A stretch of DNA of 64,000 nucleotides from Bolinopsis microptera (Eukaryota > Ctenophora > Tentaculata > Lobata > Bolinopsidae): contig NC_087074.1 in assembly GCF_026151205.1 (NCBI RefSeq), positions 20,614,765-20,678,764 of the forward strand, read 5' to 3'. The first letter of the stretch is position 1; the number at the start of each line of letters is the position of its first letter. Below, piece after piece: positions 10,611 through 20,169 of the stretch. The notes beneath the pieces are model-generated. The model saw only the letters and a program-made list of their open reading frames with translations, made no database searches and had not been told where the DNA came from. Both the position numbers and the translations under genes were made by a program.

Positions 10611-10844
10611 AACACTATTATTCTGAAGTTAAAACTTGAATTAACTATTTGATTTTGGATGCGGTTACTAAAATGTTACGGGGCTTAAATTTGGCTAAAA
10701 TCTGCGGTTCATTTTATAAGAAATTTTGCCACCAAATTTTGGCCAATTCAGGCACGCTCTAAAATCTAAAAATAGGCCTAGAAATAATGTAATTAGAAGA
10801 TAACTGAACTACAATACAATATCTTCAAACTATCCTTGCTTCAG

Positions 10845-11188
10845 TTGTCACTCTTGATGGTCTCATGTGTCCGTCATGTGACCGGACATTTCGTGGTCCA
10901 CGGAGAAAGGAAATATTCAAGACCCACTACTCGGCCATCCATCTTCACATCAAGAAGTATGTATGTTCCTACTGCACTAGACGGTTCGCTCAGAACGGGG
11001 CACGGAAACGACACGAACTGACGTGCAAAGGTCCCGGATCCTGGAATTCCAACTTCCAGATTGAAATAGTCGGCACTCAGCCAAATGCAACACCCGCTGT
11101 TTGTCGACACTGCAAGAAACAGTTCGATAGCTTGCGGAGTAGGAGCAGTCACGAGTGGCGGTGTAGCGACCGTTTCGGAGCCGGCTGA
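10845..11188 (+). CDS. E11: three-finger terminal exon
   Basis: Acceptor TCCTTGCTTCAG ends at 10844; TGA at 11186-11188; 113 codons. Finger 1: CPSC, FRGPRRKEIF, HYSAIH; linker LHIKKYV. Finger 2: CSYC, helix AQNGARKRH, terminal C. A 25-residue spacer leads to finger 3: CRHCKKQFDSLRSRSSHEWRC, whose HEWRC end is shared with E10, E13 and E17. Confidence 0.86.
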
Positions 11189-11687
11189 TGGCTGTTACTT
11201 ATCCGAAATCTACAATGTAAATGCACTGTAATGACATGCACTATGCACTTGTTATTTTGTCACAGCGTCAAATATTGTAAAGGAGCCGTTATTATTGACA
11301 TGGTTTTAACGGCGTCTTACTCTATCCGTACTATGCAGTTCACGTGTTAATCGCAAACTCGGTGAAACAATTAGATATTTAGTTACAATACATAGCTGTT
11401 TAAATCTTTATTTGCAGTTTAATTTAATACAATAGTAATGCGCTGGGAAGTTATATTTGTACAATTAAGTTCTGGGACTGTTTGGGACTCGCGACCTATT
11501 TGTTTTTACATTATGTCAATATTCGTATTAGTTTTTGCTTTATTCTTCAGATTATTCTATTATTCGACTTAAACCTTAAAATATCAAATGGTCAGATTGA
11601 ATCAAAACTGAGTGGCAAAAAAACAGAAGACAGCTCAGATGAGATCAGAGCCAGTATTATATGTGAAATTATATGTAACATTTTTAG
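11189..11687. other. Intron between E11 and E12
   Basis: The first 400 bases are plain. From about 11634 an internal repeat of E12 (GATGAGATCAGAGCCAGTAT) already occurs upstream of the acceptor, so a duplication spans the exon boundary. Confidence 0.55.
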
Positions 11688-12205
11688 ATACAACAGGAGA
11701 ATTGATGGAAGTACTAGGACTAATGCCCTCCCCAAACATGGCTCCACCACTTCGAGATCCACCACTTCAAGATTCAGATGAGATCAGAGCCAGTATTATA
11801 TGTGAATCGTCCACACCACTTCAAGATTCAGATGAGATCAGAGCCAGTATTATATGTGAATCGTACACACCACTTACATATACGACAGCTTCAGGAATAA
11901 ATTTAACTATGAATGGGGTACGAGGCAGTAAGGTTGGCGTATCGTATGCATGCAAACACTGTGACAGAAAGTTCACCGTTAGCAGATCAATGTATGCGCA
12001 TCTCGGGAATTGTTTTCTCAACCCCTCAAGAAAGAAACGTAAACCTCGGTCTTCTAAATCCATTACAAATGTTTCCCGCCAAGATTTGCAGCCGCAGAGT
12101 AGCAGGGAGAAGAAGGTGCAGGTGGCAATCAGACGTTCCCAGAGTCCCACCAACGATGCAAATCTTCCACCAGGAAAGAGACAGTACAGGCGTTTTTGTG
12201 AGTAG
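11688..12205 (+). CDS. E12: long single-finger terminal exon
   Basis: Acceptor AACATTTTTAG ends at 11687; TAG at 12203-12205; 171 codons, the longest block in the array. It starts TTGELMEVLGLM, almost the same as E13. An internal 54-bp repeat (PLQDSDEIRASIICES, twice) follows. There is one C2HC finger (CKHCDRKFTVSRSMYAHLGNC, about residues 85-105), then about 65 residues that are Lys/Arg/Ser-rich, likely disordered and possibly a nuclear localisation signal. The usual first finger is absent. Confidence 0.78.
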
Positions 12206-12610
12206 AGTCACGAGACTCGGACACTGGATGCTGTCTCAATCTGAAGTAGGGCCCTTCACGAAACAATTTATGTAATAAGATCTTCATGATATTTAGTTTC
12301 GAGAACTGTGTACTTTATAGCTCGCTGTTTTTATCAGTATATCGATACTGATTTTTAAGTTATTCAACATGATAATTGTTTTGATGTTATGATATGCATA
12401 TTTATTTTAGCCTAATATGCTCTATAGGTGTTACGTTTGACAAGAAGTTGTATCATAGTTCGTGACTAAAAGGATGAGGGTATTTTTATCAAGTGACTAT
12501 TGCAACCTGACTGCCAATCTATTGGCTGCCCCCCAACAATATCAGATATGTCCTATAACTTGACTTTCACATCCTACTTTTAACCTACCCCTAATGTAGA
12601 CCATTTCCAG
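12206..12610. other. Intron between E12 and E13
   Basis: AT-rich; no repeat seen. The final 40 bases are C/T-rich before CCATTTCCAG. Confidence 0.55.
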
Positions 12611-12897
12611 ATACAACAGGAGAATTGATGGAAGTACTAGGACTAATGTCCTCCTCGAACATGACTCCACCACTTCGAGATTACAGCTACAACCCGACCT
12701 CTGACGAGCCTGCTTTAGATTACAGCTACAACCCGACCTCTGACGAGCCAGCTTTAGATTACAGCTACAACCCGAACTCTAAGACATGTAAACATTGTGG
12801 CAGGGTCCTTGTGACTGTGAAGAGCAGGTCAGCTCATGAGTGGCAATGTAAAAAGGGACCTCCCAAGAAAAGACGTCGTTGGTTCTACTCAAAATAA
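12611..12897 (+). CDS. E13: single-finger terminal exon with YSYNP repeats
   Basis: Acceptor CCATTTCCAG ends at 12610; TAA at 12895-12897; 94 codons. Begins TTGELMEVLGLM as in E12, so the two are tandem duplicates. It contains three copies of DYSYNPxSDEPAL (a 45-bp tandem repeat), then one C2HC finger (CKHCGRVLVTVKSRSAHEWQC) and a basic end (KKRRRWFYSK). In the finger the usual Phe after the second Cys is Leu or Val. The stop codon lies in the target-site copy of a SINE candidate. Confidence 0.8.
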
Positions 12898-12910
12898 GAC
12901 GTCGTTGGTT

Positions 12911-13203
12911 AATTTAATTTGTAATTTGTAAAGTTCGTAGATTACTCTACAGGGTCATCGAATAGTTCGACCGCCCTTGTTTTACAGTACACTACATTGT
13001 AGATGTTCTGAAGGAGTATCCTAAGATTCTTGATCTTTTGGCACAGGCACCCCTCCTCATTTAACCCTCAATCAAGTTTCCTATCATTCGGCTGAGTCGA
13101 CCGAGGAGATCGCATAGATCCAATGAATCCTTAGCTTCTCCCTAGACTGAGTGAAACTGGGATTCGAACCCTGAACCTTCTGTACAGAACCACTAGGCCA
13201 CCC
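12911..13203 (-). mobile_element. tRNA-derived SINE candidate
   Basis: On the minus strand a box-A-like word TGGCCTAGTGG (13190-13200) precedes a perfect box B GGTTCGAATCC (13160-13170). The A to B distance is about 19 bases, shorter than in a real tRNA. A 24-bp direct repeat starting ACTCAAAATAAGAC flanks the unit (12887-12910 and 13204-13227, one mismatch), as expected for a target-site duplication. Confidence 0.62.
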
Positions 13204-13227
13204 ACTCAAAATAAGACTTCGTTGGTT

Positions 13228-13732
13228 CAAAACAAAATGTGTGGCTTATTGTTTATTTTATTTAATTTAACAGTTACTTACTTCGTTAGTTATGTGTGGC
13301 TTATTGTTTATTTTATTTAATTTAACGGTATAGTAATCTTTTCTTGTTTTAGAGTACTTTATTATCTGATAATTTAGATTTTACTTGTTTTGGGGTCCTT
13401 TTTTCTGCTAACTTAATACTTACTGAACAATGAACATAACTATATGTAGTATAATCAGACAACCGTTAATTAATTAACGTATTTAATTAACGGATGTAGT
13501 TAATTATAGTATCACCATAGTCTTACATCTAATCGTGCATTGATATCCCGAATCTTCTTTCTCACTAGAAAGCATCACTGAAAAATTTTGAATAAAATTC
13601 TAAATTTGGTTCAAAAACTATATTTACATTTACAATATTTTACACTAGAAGTCATATTAGATTTACAATGCTGAGGAACTAGTAGTGTAACTATGGTAAC
13701 TAGAAGTGTAACTATGGTAACTATTACTTCAG
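13228..13732. other. Intron between E13 and E14
   Basis: A direct repeat of about 34 bases (GTGTGGCTTATTGTTTATTT) occurs twice, from about 13239 and 13292. Near 13680 there are two units of the 21-bp word GTAACTATGGTAACTAGAAGT, the same satellite that forms the large array at 60.3 kb. Confidence 0.6.
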
Positions 13733-14025
13733 TTTCAACAGAGGATAGAATAATCCCAATGATCCTGAAATGTTCATTTTGTGGAAAGATATTCTACGGC
13801 CCAGAGAGAGATAACATGCACAGAAGACACACAACTTCAGCTCACCCTATTTCCTCCCACCTGATACAGAAGACAGTGCCAGAAGCAGAAAGATTGGTCA
13901 CGATCTGTACTCCTCGAAAACATGCCTGTCTACACTGTGACAGAGCTTTTGATACTCTTAAGGGTCTTAATATCCACCGGTCGCTTTATCACGAGCGGTC
14001 TTCTCCTTACGCCAAGAGGAAGTAG
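13733..14025 (+). CDS. E14: terminal exon with one normal and one deleted finger
   Basis: Acceptor ACTATTACTTCAG ends at 13732; TAG at 14023-14025; 96 codons. Finger 1 is CSFCGKIFYGPERDNMHRRH then SAH. The region after it has no second CxxC. A last finger follows: CLHCDRAFDTLKGLNIH to YHERS, almost identical to the end of E16. Compared with E16, the middle finger is missing, replaced by a 35-residue spacer. The acceptor follows two units of the GGTAACTA satellite. Confidence 0.82.
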
Positions 14026-14359
14026 ATTGAACTCAATGAGTATTTGAGCGAGCAATAACAATTTGTTGTCGCCATGTCATGGTGCAGAGATGTTTAAATC
14101 AGCGAGGAGACTGGCCTTCTGACTCGACTATGTGAAACACCGTGTTATGTAATCTTTCATGTTTAAATTATAATGATTTTAATGTTTTGCCGTCAGAAAA
14201 ACGTTACTCTTATGTAGATTTGTGGGTCCTGTGTAAATTAGCCGGCTGAGCAAATTATATTAAGGTCACAGAAAGTTTAAAGCTGGGAATGTAAGAATTA
14301 TTTCCAAAAAATTTTGTCTCACCTAGAGTTGCAAGCTTTCACAATGATAATTCCTTCAG
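14026..14359. other. Intron between E14 and E15
   Basis: No structure seen apart from the pyrimidine-containing acceptor region (AATTCCTTCAG). Confidence 0.5.
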
Positions 14360-14580
14360 CTTCAAACGGGTTAGAATGCCCCATATGTGGATGGACTTTT
14401 GATGGTCCACGGAAAAACTCAAAGTTAGAGAACCACCTCCAAACTTTCCATCTCAAGATGACAACAAGCTTCCCTTGTGAGTTCTGCGGCCGCTCTTTTA
14501 ACAGGAAGGACAACATGAAGAGACACCAGGAGACTTGCCGAATGAACCCCAACCCCCGACCATCTAAAAGAAAGCTATAG
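14360..14580 (+). CDS. E15: two-finger terminal exon
   Basis: Acceptor AATTCCTTCAG ends at 14359; TAG at 14578-14580; 72 codons. Finger 1: CPICGWTFDGPRKNSKLENH then LQTFH (linker LKMTTSFP, one residue longer than usual). Finger 2: CEFCGRSFNRKDNMKRHQETC. The tail is basic (RPSKRKL). Related to the first two fingers of E16. Confidence 0.86.
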
Positions 14581-14851
14581 CAGCGTAGCATGCTGTCACG
14601 CCTGAGATTATGGATATTATAAACTTCGATATTCGATTAAATATTTATGTTGCTGAGTTGAGAATTATTTGTGGGTCCTTATACGACGAAATATGATCTT
14701 AGTCTTAAGTATCATATTTTAATTTTTTATTTGTGGATTTTTTGGGATTAAATTAAAGATAAAATGATAAGAATTGCTAATACATTTTTCTCCCAGTTAC
14801 GCTACCAGTTCTTAAATAAAAGCGGATTAAAACACACACTCCCCTTTTCAG

Positions 14852-15171
14852 TAGTGGCAGATCAAGGCTTGGAATGTCCAGTATGCAAGATGATCTTTAA
14901 GGGTCCCCGACAGAGAGGCGTTTACAAGACACATTTCGAAACCATACACCAAGGAAAGAAGATCAGCCCCACTTGCATTATATGTGGACGTACATTCAAC
15001 AAGGAGAACGACAGGAAAATGCACCAACAGACCTGCCCAAATATCCTGAAACCCAGACTGCCGTCCAAACATGTTTGTGTACACTGTGACAGAAACTTTG
15101 ACACCCTGAAAGGCCTCAACATCCACAGGACCCTCTACCATGAGCGATCCCCTCACGCAAGAAAGAGATGA
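14852..15171 (+). CDS. E16: three-finger terminal exon
   Basis: Acceptor TCCCCTTTTCAG ends at 14851; TGA at 15169-15171; 105 codons. Finger 1: CPVCKMIFKGPRQRGVYKTH then FETIH; the linker is HQGKKISPT-like and atypical. Finger 2: CIICGRTFNKENDRKMHQQTC. Finger 3: CVHCDRNFDTLKGLNIH to YHERS, a full C2H2 shared with E14. The basic tail ends HARKR. Confidence 0.87.
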
Positions 15172-15413
15172 ATGTTTGTTTTTCCTATAATGATCAGTTA
15201 AATGGTTTCTGTGAATGTGTATGCTCGGTATAATGAATGTTAGAATGGTTTTTAAAAACTTTAAAACAATTATAAATTATTAGATCCAGGTGAAACGGAC
15301 TTAAATTTTAGTCTGGATGTGGTAGCGTCGAATTCTCAAACGCAATCAGCAGTTTTAAGATGATATGCCAACCTAGGCCTCGTTCCTTACTATAAGAATC
15401 AATTCCGCTTCAG

Positions 15414-15754
15414 TATTCGAAGAGCGTGCAATTGCGCGAGAACACCTCACGGCGAGGTGTCCAGTATGTGGTAAAACGTTCCGTGGTCCTCACTGTAAAG
15501 GAGTACTCTCAACCCACATAAACACGATCCACCTCAAAGTTAAGAGCTGGCACTGTGTCTTCTGTGCACGTGTCTTCTTCCGAAACGACAGTAGGAGGAG
15601 ACATCAGCTAACGTGCTTCAGGAACCCCGACCTGGGGAGAGAGGCTGGCGGCTCAGAGACTGTCTCGGATGAGTTTTGTAAATATTGTCATCAGATGTTT
15701 GGGAGTGTGAAGAAGAGAGCAGCTCATGAGTGGCGATGTGGACGGACTTTATAG
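15414..15754 (+). CDS. E17: three-finger terminal exon
   Basis: Acceptor ATTCCGCTTCAG ends at 15413; TAG at 15752-15754; 112 codons, all open in phase 1, although no ATG lies near the start. Finger 1: CPVCGKTFRGPHCKGVLSTH then INTIH, linker LKVKSWH. Finger 2: CVFCARVFFRNDSRRRHQLTC. Finger 3: CKYCHQMFGSVKKRAAHEWRC. An AATAAA lies 174 bases after the stop. Confidence 0.86.
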
Positions 15755-15927
15755 ATAAAGGACTCCAAAAGGACGGAGTGCAGAAAATAGTCAAAAATGA
15801 GCTTATTTATTAGAAATGGTTACGTAAATTATTATTTTGGTCGTTCTAATATTTTTTGTCGTTGACATGCTGTCTGCTTTAAGTGTGTTCTGCCAGTCTA
15901 CAGCGTGTGATTGGTTTGTTTTTCCCA

Positions 15928-15933
15928 AATAAA
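15928..15933 (+). promoter_or_regulatory. Candidate polyadenylation signal after E17
   Basis: AATAAA 174 bases downstream of the E17 stop and before the E18 acceptor. Confidence 0.45.
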
Positions 15934-16146
15934 ATGAAGTCATATCTGTTCAGTTAAGTAAGACTGTGCTTTCTGTCTGAATTCTAGCGTATAATCCGCT
16001 GGTTTAAAAATATGTTGGGACGGAGTTATTTCATGCTTTGATTTTGAATATAAACCACCCCCAAAATATGTCTACATCAAATTACTTTATTACCCGGCTG
16101 CCATATCATCGTCTTGACGAATAGATTCGTCTAAAGTAGTCCGTAG

Positions 16147-16217
16147 TCAGTACTGTTCCTTCATTATTCAGTACTGTTCCTTCATTATTCAGTACTATTT
16201 CTTCAGTACACAGTACC
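16147..16217 (+). repeat. 22-bp repeat carrying acceptor-like words before E18
   Basis: Three copies of CAGTACTGTTCCTTCATTAT, each ending TTATTCAG or TTTCTTCAG. Each copy offers a weak pyrimidine-AG acceptor upstream of the real E18 acceptor at 16230. Confidence 0.75.
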
Positions 16218-16230
16218 TCCGCTCATACAG

Positions 16231-16487
16231 GCGGTTGGGAGTGCCTGCTATGTGGAAAGATATTCACCGGACGTCAGAGCAAATCAGTCTTCAAACTCCA
16301 CCTGGACACAATCCACTATCAGAAGCAAAGTTCACCCTGTCAACACTGTGACAAGGTGTTTAACCGGGCTGGAAACCGGAAGAGACACGAACGCTCGTGC
16401 CGGGAGAATCCTGCTCATCAGATGCGGGAGGAACAGTTCAGACTGAGAGTGCACGACCCAGCAGAGGTGTCCGGTTGGAGATCCTGA
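16231..16487 (+). CDS. E18: two-finger terminal exon
   Basis: Acceptor CGCTCATACAG ends at 16230; TGA at 16485-16487; 84 codons. Finger 1: CLLCGKIFTGRQSKSVFKLH then LDTIH; linker YQKQSSP. Finger 2: CQHCDKVFNRAGNRKRHERSC. The tail of about 30 residues is charged. The end of the exon (GATGCGGGAGGAACAGTTC to the stop) is duplicated once just downstream (16486-16549). Confidence 0.85.
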
Positions 16488-16549
16488 TGCGGGAGGAACA
16501 GTTCCTGGGAGTGCACGACCCAACAGAGGTGTCCGGTTGGAGATCCTGA

Positions 16550-16928
16550 TGGTGGTCAACTTGTGTCCATTTAGGAATACTGAACTTTGATGATGTCAAT
16601 ATTTAGGAATTAAGTCCATCCCCCCTTTTTAATCGTTTACTTTACCTTTTAAGTCATTGGAAGTAGTGTATTATTTATATACACGAAAGTTGCTCTGACA
16701 TTGGTAATCTGTACCTTTAAGAGCGTGGATTGTTGATTAAGTCGGAGGACATAAGACCGAATTTTGGATGGTTCGTAATATGTAATGCAAAATGGCAAAA
16801 TTATGCAAAATCTTCAGGATTAAATGTTCGCAAAATTTACCACTCACCAGTCTGGGCCAAACTGAAAGTCCAATAAAATTCAAAAATCATGAAACCTGAA
16901 ACAATTTTTCGAACTATCACTACCCCAG
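16550..16928. other. Intron between E18 and E19
   Basis: AT-rich; nothing recognised. The E19 frame happens to be open for 13 codons before the acceptor. Confidence 0.5.
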
Positions 16929-17137
16929 TGGGTAACGACGACCATGGAATGGTGTGTACCGTCTGCGGCAAGGTTTACCGGGACAAGTTTACCTGTAGGA
17001 AACACTACCAAACAATACACCTCAAACGACGGGATTACGCGTGTATATACTGTCAAAAACTGTTCTCACAAAAAGGAAATAGATGTAGACACGAACTAGT
17101 TTGTAAACATAAACGTCCGTTACCACCTTGGAGTTGA
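16929..17137 (+). CDS. E19: two-finger terminal exon
   Basis: Acceptor ACTACCCCAG ends at 16928; TGA at 17135-17137; 68 codons. Finger 1: CTVCGKVYRDKFTCRKH then YQTIH; it is shorter than most because the G-P-R insert is missing. Linker LKRRDYA. Finger 2: CIYCQKLFSQKGNRCRHELVC. The short basic tail ends PPWS. Confidence 0.86.
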
Positions 17138-17597
17138 GATTTTAGAAAAGGAAAATATGAATCTTGATGATTGTTTCGAGACTTGATTGGTTGAATTTGA
17201 CGACGATTATGTCGGAGATATTTGTTTTTATCAAGGAAGATTATTTAAAAGTTTTAGTAGCATTCAAGAAGTATGTTTTGTTGTATCTGTATGAAGTCCA
17301 GAGAGCTTTTTATTTAATTTCAGTTACTTGTTATGGGACCACACATGATCATGAGTTTGAAGAGCTGTTTTAGCAATTGATATTGCTTTTACATTGCATT
17401 GTTTCCGAAGGTCTTTATCGCAATGATTAATTTGATCGAAAACCCGAAACCATCCTATTTTCCCAGCGAGATTAAACGCACTGCAGCGCAAAACTTTTTA
17501 ATTTGACTACCTGACCTCTAAGCTTAAATTATTATTTCCATACTTCTAACAATACTTAAACAGTAGTAAAATCTCACTGAACCCGTCCTGTTACCAG
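17138..17597. other. Intron between E19 and E20
   Basis: An open frame of 69 codons at 17164-17373 is hydrophobic and aromatic-rich, with no recognisable domain. I treat it as chance in AT-rich DNA. Nothing else seen. Confidence 0.5.
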
Positions 17598-17809
17598 ATC
17601 TAGATGGAGTCACGTGCCCAGTATGCGGGAAAGCATTCCGAGGGCACCACTACAAGAACACCTTCAAAGTTCACTATCGTACAGTGCACCTCAAGATCCG
17701 GAACTACATCTGCACCTACTGTAGTAGGAGGTTTACACAGTACGGGTCAAAGAAAAGGCACATGAGCACGTGCATTTATAATGTTGGTAACGGTGGAAAC
17801 GGCACATGA
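17598..17809 (+). CDS. E20: two-finger terminal exon, parent of a 44-bp satellite
   Basis: Acceptor CTGTTACCAG ends at 17597; TGA at 17807-17809; 69 codons. Finger 1: CPVCGKAFRGHHYKNTFKVH then YRTVH, linker LKIRNYI. Finger 2: CTYCSRRFTQYGSKKRHMSTC. The end (HMSTCIYNVGNGGNGT) is the first unit of the 44-bp array that follows. Confidence 0.87.
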
Positions 17810-18240
17810 GCACGTGCATTTATAATGTTGGTAACGGTGGAAACGGCACATGAGCACGTGCATTTATAATGTTGGTAACGGTGGAAACGACACATGAACA
17901 CGTGCATTTATAATGTTGGTAACGGTGGAAACGGCACATGAGCACGTGCATTTATGATGCTGGTAACGGTGGAAACGGCACATGAGCACGTGCATTTATG
18001 ATGCTAGTAACGGTGGAAACGGCACATGAGCACGTGCATTTATGATGCTAGTAACGGTGGAAACGGCACATGAGCACGTGCATTTATAATGTTGGTAACG
18101 GTGTAAACGGCCCATGAGCACGTGCATTTATAATGCTGGTAACGGTGTAAACGGCACATGAGCACTTGCATTTATAATGCTGGTAACTGTGGAAACGGCA
18201 CATGAACACGTGCATTTATAATGTTGGTAACGGTGGAAAG
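17762..18240 (+). repeat. 44-bp minisatellite grown from the 3' coding end of E20
   Basis: About 11 copies of a unit starting ATGAGCACGTGCATTTATAA, with variants GATGCTGG/AATGTTGG. The unit carries a CACGTG E-box word in most copies. The first unit encodes the last residues of E20. Confidence 0.93.
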
Positions 18241-18656
18241 TGATATGGGTGAAATGATGCTGTAAGTGTGGACTGTGGCCATTACCCGGCCTGCTGTATC
18301 GATGTTCTTGAACTTAGTCTGAACTATGCATTAGTTGAATGACAAGGAGAAAAAATGATTTTTTTTCGCATTGCTTTTCAGTTACAGTACTTAAAGTAAC
18401 TTTCGATATATGTATGGTATATTAACTAGCGGTGTATTCCCTTCTTAGGAACATGTACAATTATTAACATGGCTTAAACGTGAGGTTTACAATGATTTTC
18501 TTGGAGATAATATGGCACTTTCAAATTTAAACCAAGCACTGGACGAAACGGGCCCTAAATAATATAAACTGCATACATTTAGCAACCTTTGAAACGGAAA
18601 TTAACCTGCTTTTCATGATTTGTGAACCGAAAATGACTATTCAGTTGTGATTTCAG

Positions 18657-18862
18657 TTTACACAGAAGAAGGAATCGTTTGTCCAGTTTGTCAAAAAATA
18701 TTTAGAGGTCACACAAACAAAAGTTCATTCAGAGTTCACTTTCGAACTATCCACCTTAACATCAAGAACTTTGTTTGCCACCTCTGCGGCCGGAAGTTCA
18801 CTCAGAACGGCTCTAGAAAGAGACACATGCAGGTGTGTTCTGTACCCCCATTTACCAGGTAA
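18657..18862 (+). CDS. E21: two-finger terminal exon
   Basis: Acceptor TTGTGATTTCAG ends at 18656; TAA at 18860-18862; 67 codons. Finger 1: CPVCQKIFRGHTNKSSFRVH then FRTIH, linker LNIKNFV. Finger 2: CHLCGRKFTQNGSRKRHMQVC. The C-terminus SVPPFTR is followed by a stop (TAA) that is already part of the 16-bp repeat. Confidence 0.88.
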
Positions 18863-19036
18863 CTAAGTAACCAGGTAACTAAGTAACCAGGTAACTAAGT
18901 AACCAGGTAACTAAGTAACCAGGTAACTAAGTAACCAGGTAACTAAGTAACCAGGTAACTAAGTAACCAGGTAACTAAGTAACCAGGTAACTAAGTAACC
19001 AGGTAACTAAGTAACCAGGTAACTAAGTAACCAGGT
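18857..19036 (+). repeat. 16-bp minisatellite starting at the E21 stop
   Basis: About 11 nearly identical copies of CCAGGTAACTAAGTAA. The last copy is followed by a repeat of the E21 coding end (TCTGTACCCCCATTTACC), so the array lies between two copies of that segment. Each unit contains CAGGTAACT, a good match to a 5' splice site. Confidence 0.93.
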
Positions 19037-19433
19037 TCTGTACCCCCATTTACCGCGGAGTTTGGGAGAAAGTAAAAAAGCCGTGGTAAATCAGGGCTTT
19101 GATTGTTTATACACTATGTATGTTAAGCCCGATTTGTGGGAAAGGAAATGGCCGCTGTAAATCGGGGTTTTACTGTACAAACTTTAATAAGATGTGGTTT
19201 ATGAAATACCGGTGAGATTGTCATTAGTGAGATTATTTAGTGTTAAAAGAGCCAGTAATATTATTACTGATACGTTTTGTTTTAAGGTCTGTGCTGTGAG
19301 CGAGCATAGCCCGTTATACTGATTAATAATAGTTATTGATTATTATATTCTGTAATACATGAGTCATTATGTATTAGTTAGATTTATTTAATTCGTATTT
19401 CTATCTCAATTAATTTTTGTGTTTCCTTTCTCT

Positions 19434-19439
19434 AATAAA
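19434..19439 (+). promoter_or_regulatory. Candidate polyadenylation signal between E21 and E22
   Basis: AATAAA in a T-rich context, 572 bases after the E21 stop; distant, so weakly supported. Confidence 0.3.
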
Positions 19440-19560
19440 TCAAAATGAACAATGGCTAAGAAATGACGATACAGAATTTAAAAGTGAACCTTAGTTGTAT
19501 CAGTTGAAAGTATCAGTTGTCGATCCACTCATTCATGACCACTTTTAATCGAACCAAGAA

Positions 19561-19711
19561 CTTTCAGTGCTTTCCGTGCTACCTGATAACTTGAACGAAG
19601 ACTGCTGTTACCCCTAGTTACCTCCTAGTTACCCAACTTGAACGAAGACTGCTGTTACCCCTAGTTACCTCCTAGTTACCCCTAGTTACCTCCTAGTTAC
19701 CACCTAGTTAC
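19561..19711 (+). other. Truncated duplicate of the E22 start (decoy mini-exon)
   Basis: The E22 acceptor and first 15 codons (CTTTCAG then LSVLPDNLNEDCC) are copied here. The copy then runs into CCCTAGTTACC repeats, giving a stop after CCYP. It has a usable acceptor and phase but no finger. A second partial copy (AACTTGAACGAAGACTGCTG) follows at about 19630. Confidence 0.75.
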
Positions 19712-19717
19712 TTTCAG

Positions 19718-19941
19718 TGCTTTCCGTGCTACCTGATAACTTGAACGAAGACTGCTGTTTGTGTCCAGTTTGTGGTAAAATCTTTCTTGGAGTCTGGAAA
19801 AAGAAGAACGCCCATCTTCACTACCGCACTGTTCACTTGAAACAGCAAAACTACAAGTGTTCGTTTTGCGACAAACGTTTTGGTCAATGTGGTTCGAGGA
19901 AGAGACACGAGCACACCTGTCCACGACGCTCAACTTGCTGA
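19718..19941 (+). CDS. E22: two-finger terminal exon
   Basis: Acceptor GTTACTTTCAG ends at 19717; TGA at 19939-19941; 73 codons. Finger 1: CPVCGKIFLGVWKKKNAHLH then YRTVH, linker LKQQNYK. Finger 2: CSFCDKRFGQCGSRKRHEHTC. Upstream is a duplicated, truncated exon start and TAGTTACC repeats that come to within 8 bases of the acceptor. Confidence 0.87.
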
Positions 19942-20169
19942 TTTCTATTCCTCCGTATATTATATTGATGTTATTGATTTTTTAAAGGTTCCTGTGCACG
20001 ATGTATAGCACGTTAAGACACAAATTTAAGTATATTTTGGGTTTTTCTAACCCTAACAATTTACTGTTACCCTTTCTTCGTCAGATTAAAACTGGAATAG
20101 TCGAATAGATAAAGCCGCACAAAATTCGACCAGAGATACGTCATAAATCTTCAATATCTTTACTTTCAG

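Noticed and set aside
13130-13205. A functional tRNA gene on the minus strand
   Set aside because: Box A and box B are too close and no full cloverleaf can be drawn; flanking direct repeats favour a SINE.
17164-17373. Hydrophobic 69-codon frame after E19
   Set aside because: AT-rich, no acceptor in phase, no known domain; typical of chance.
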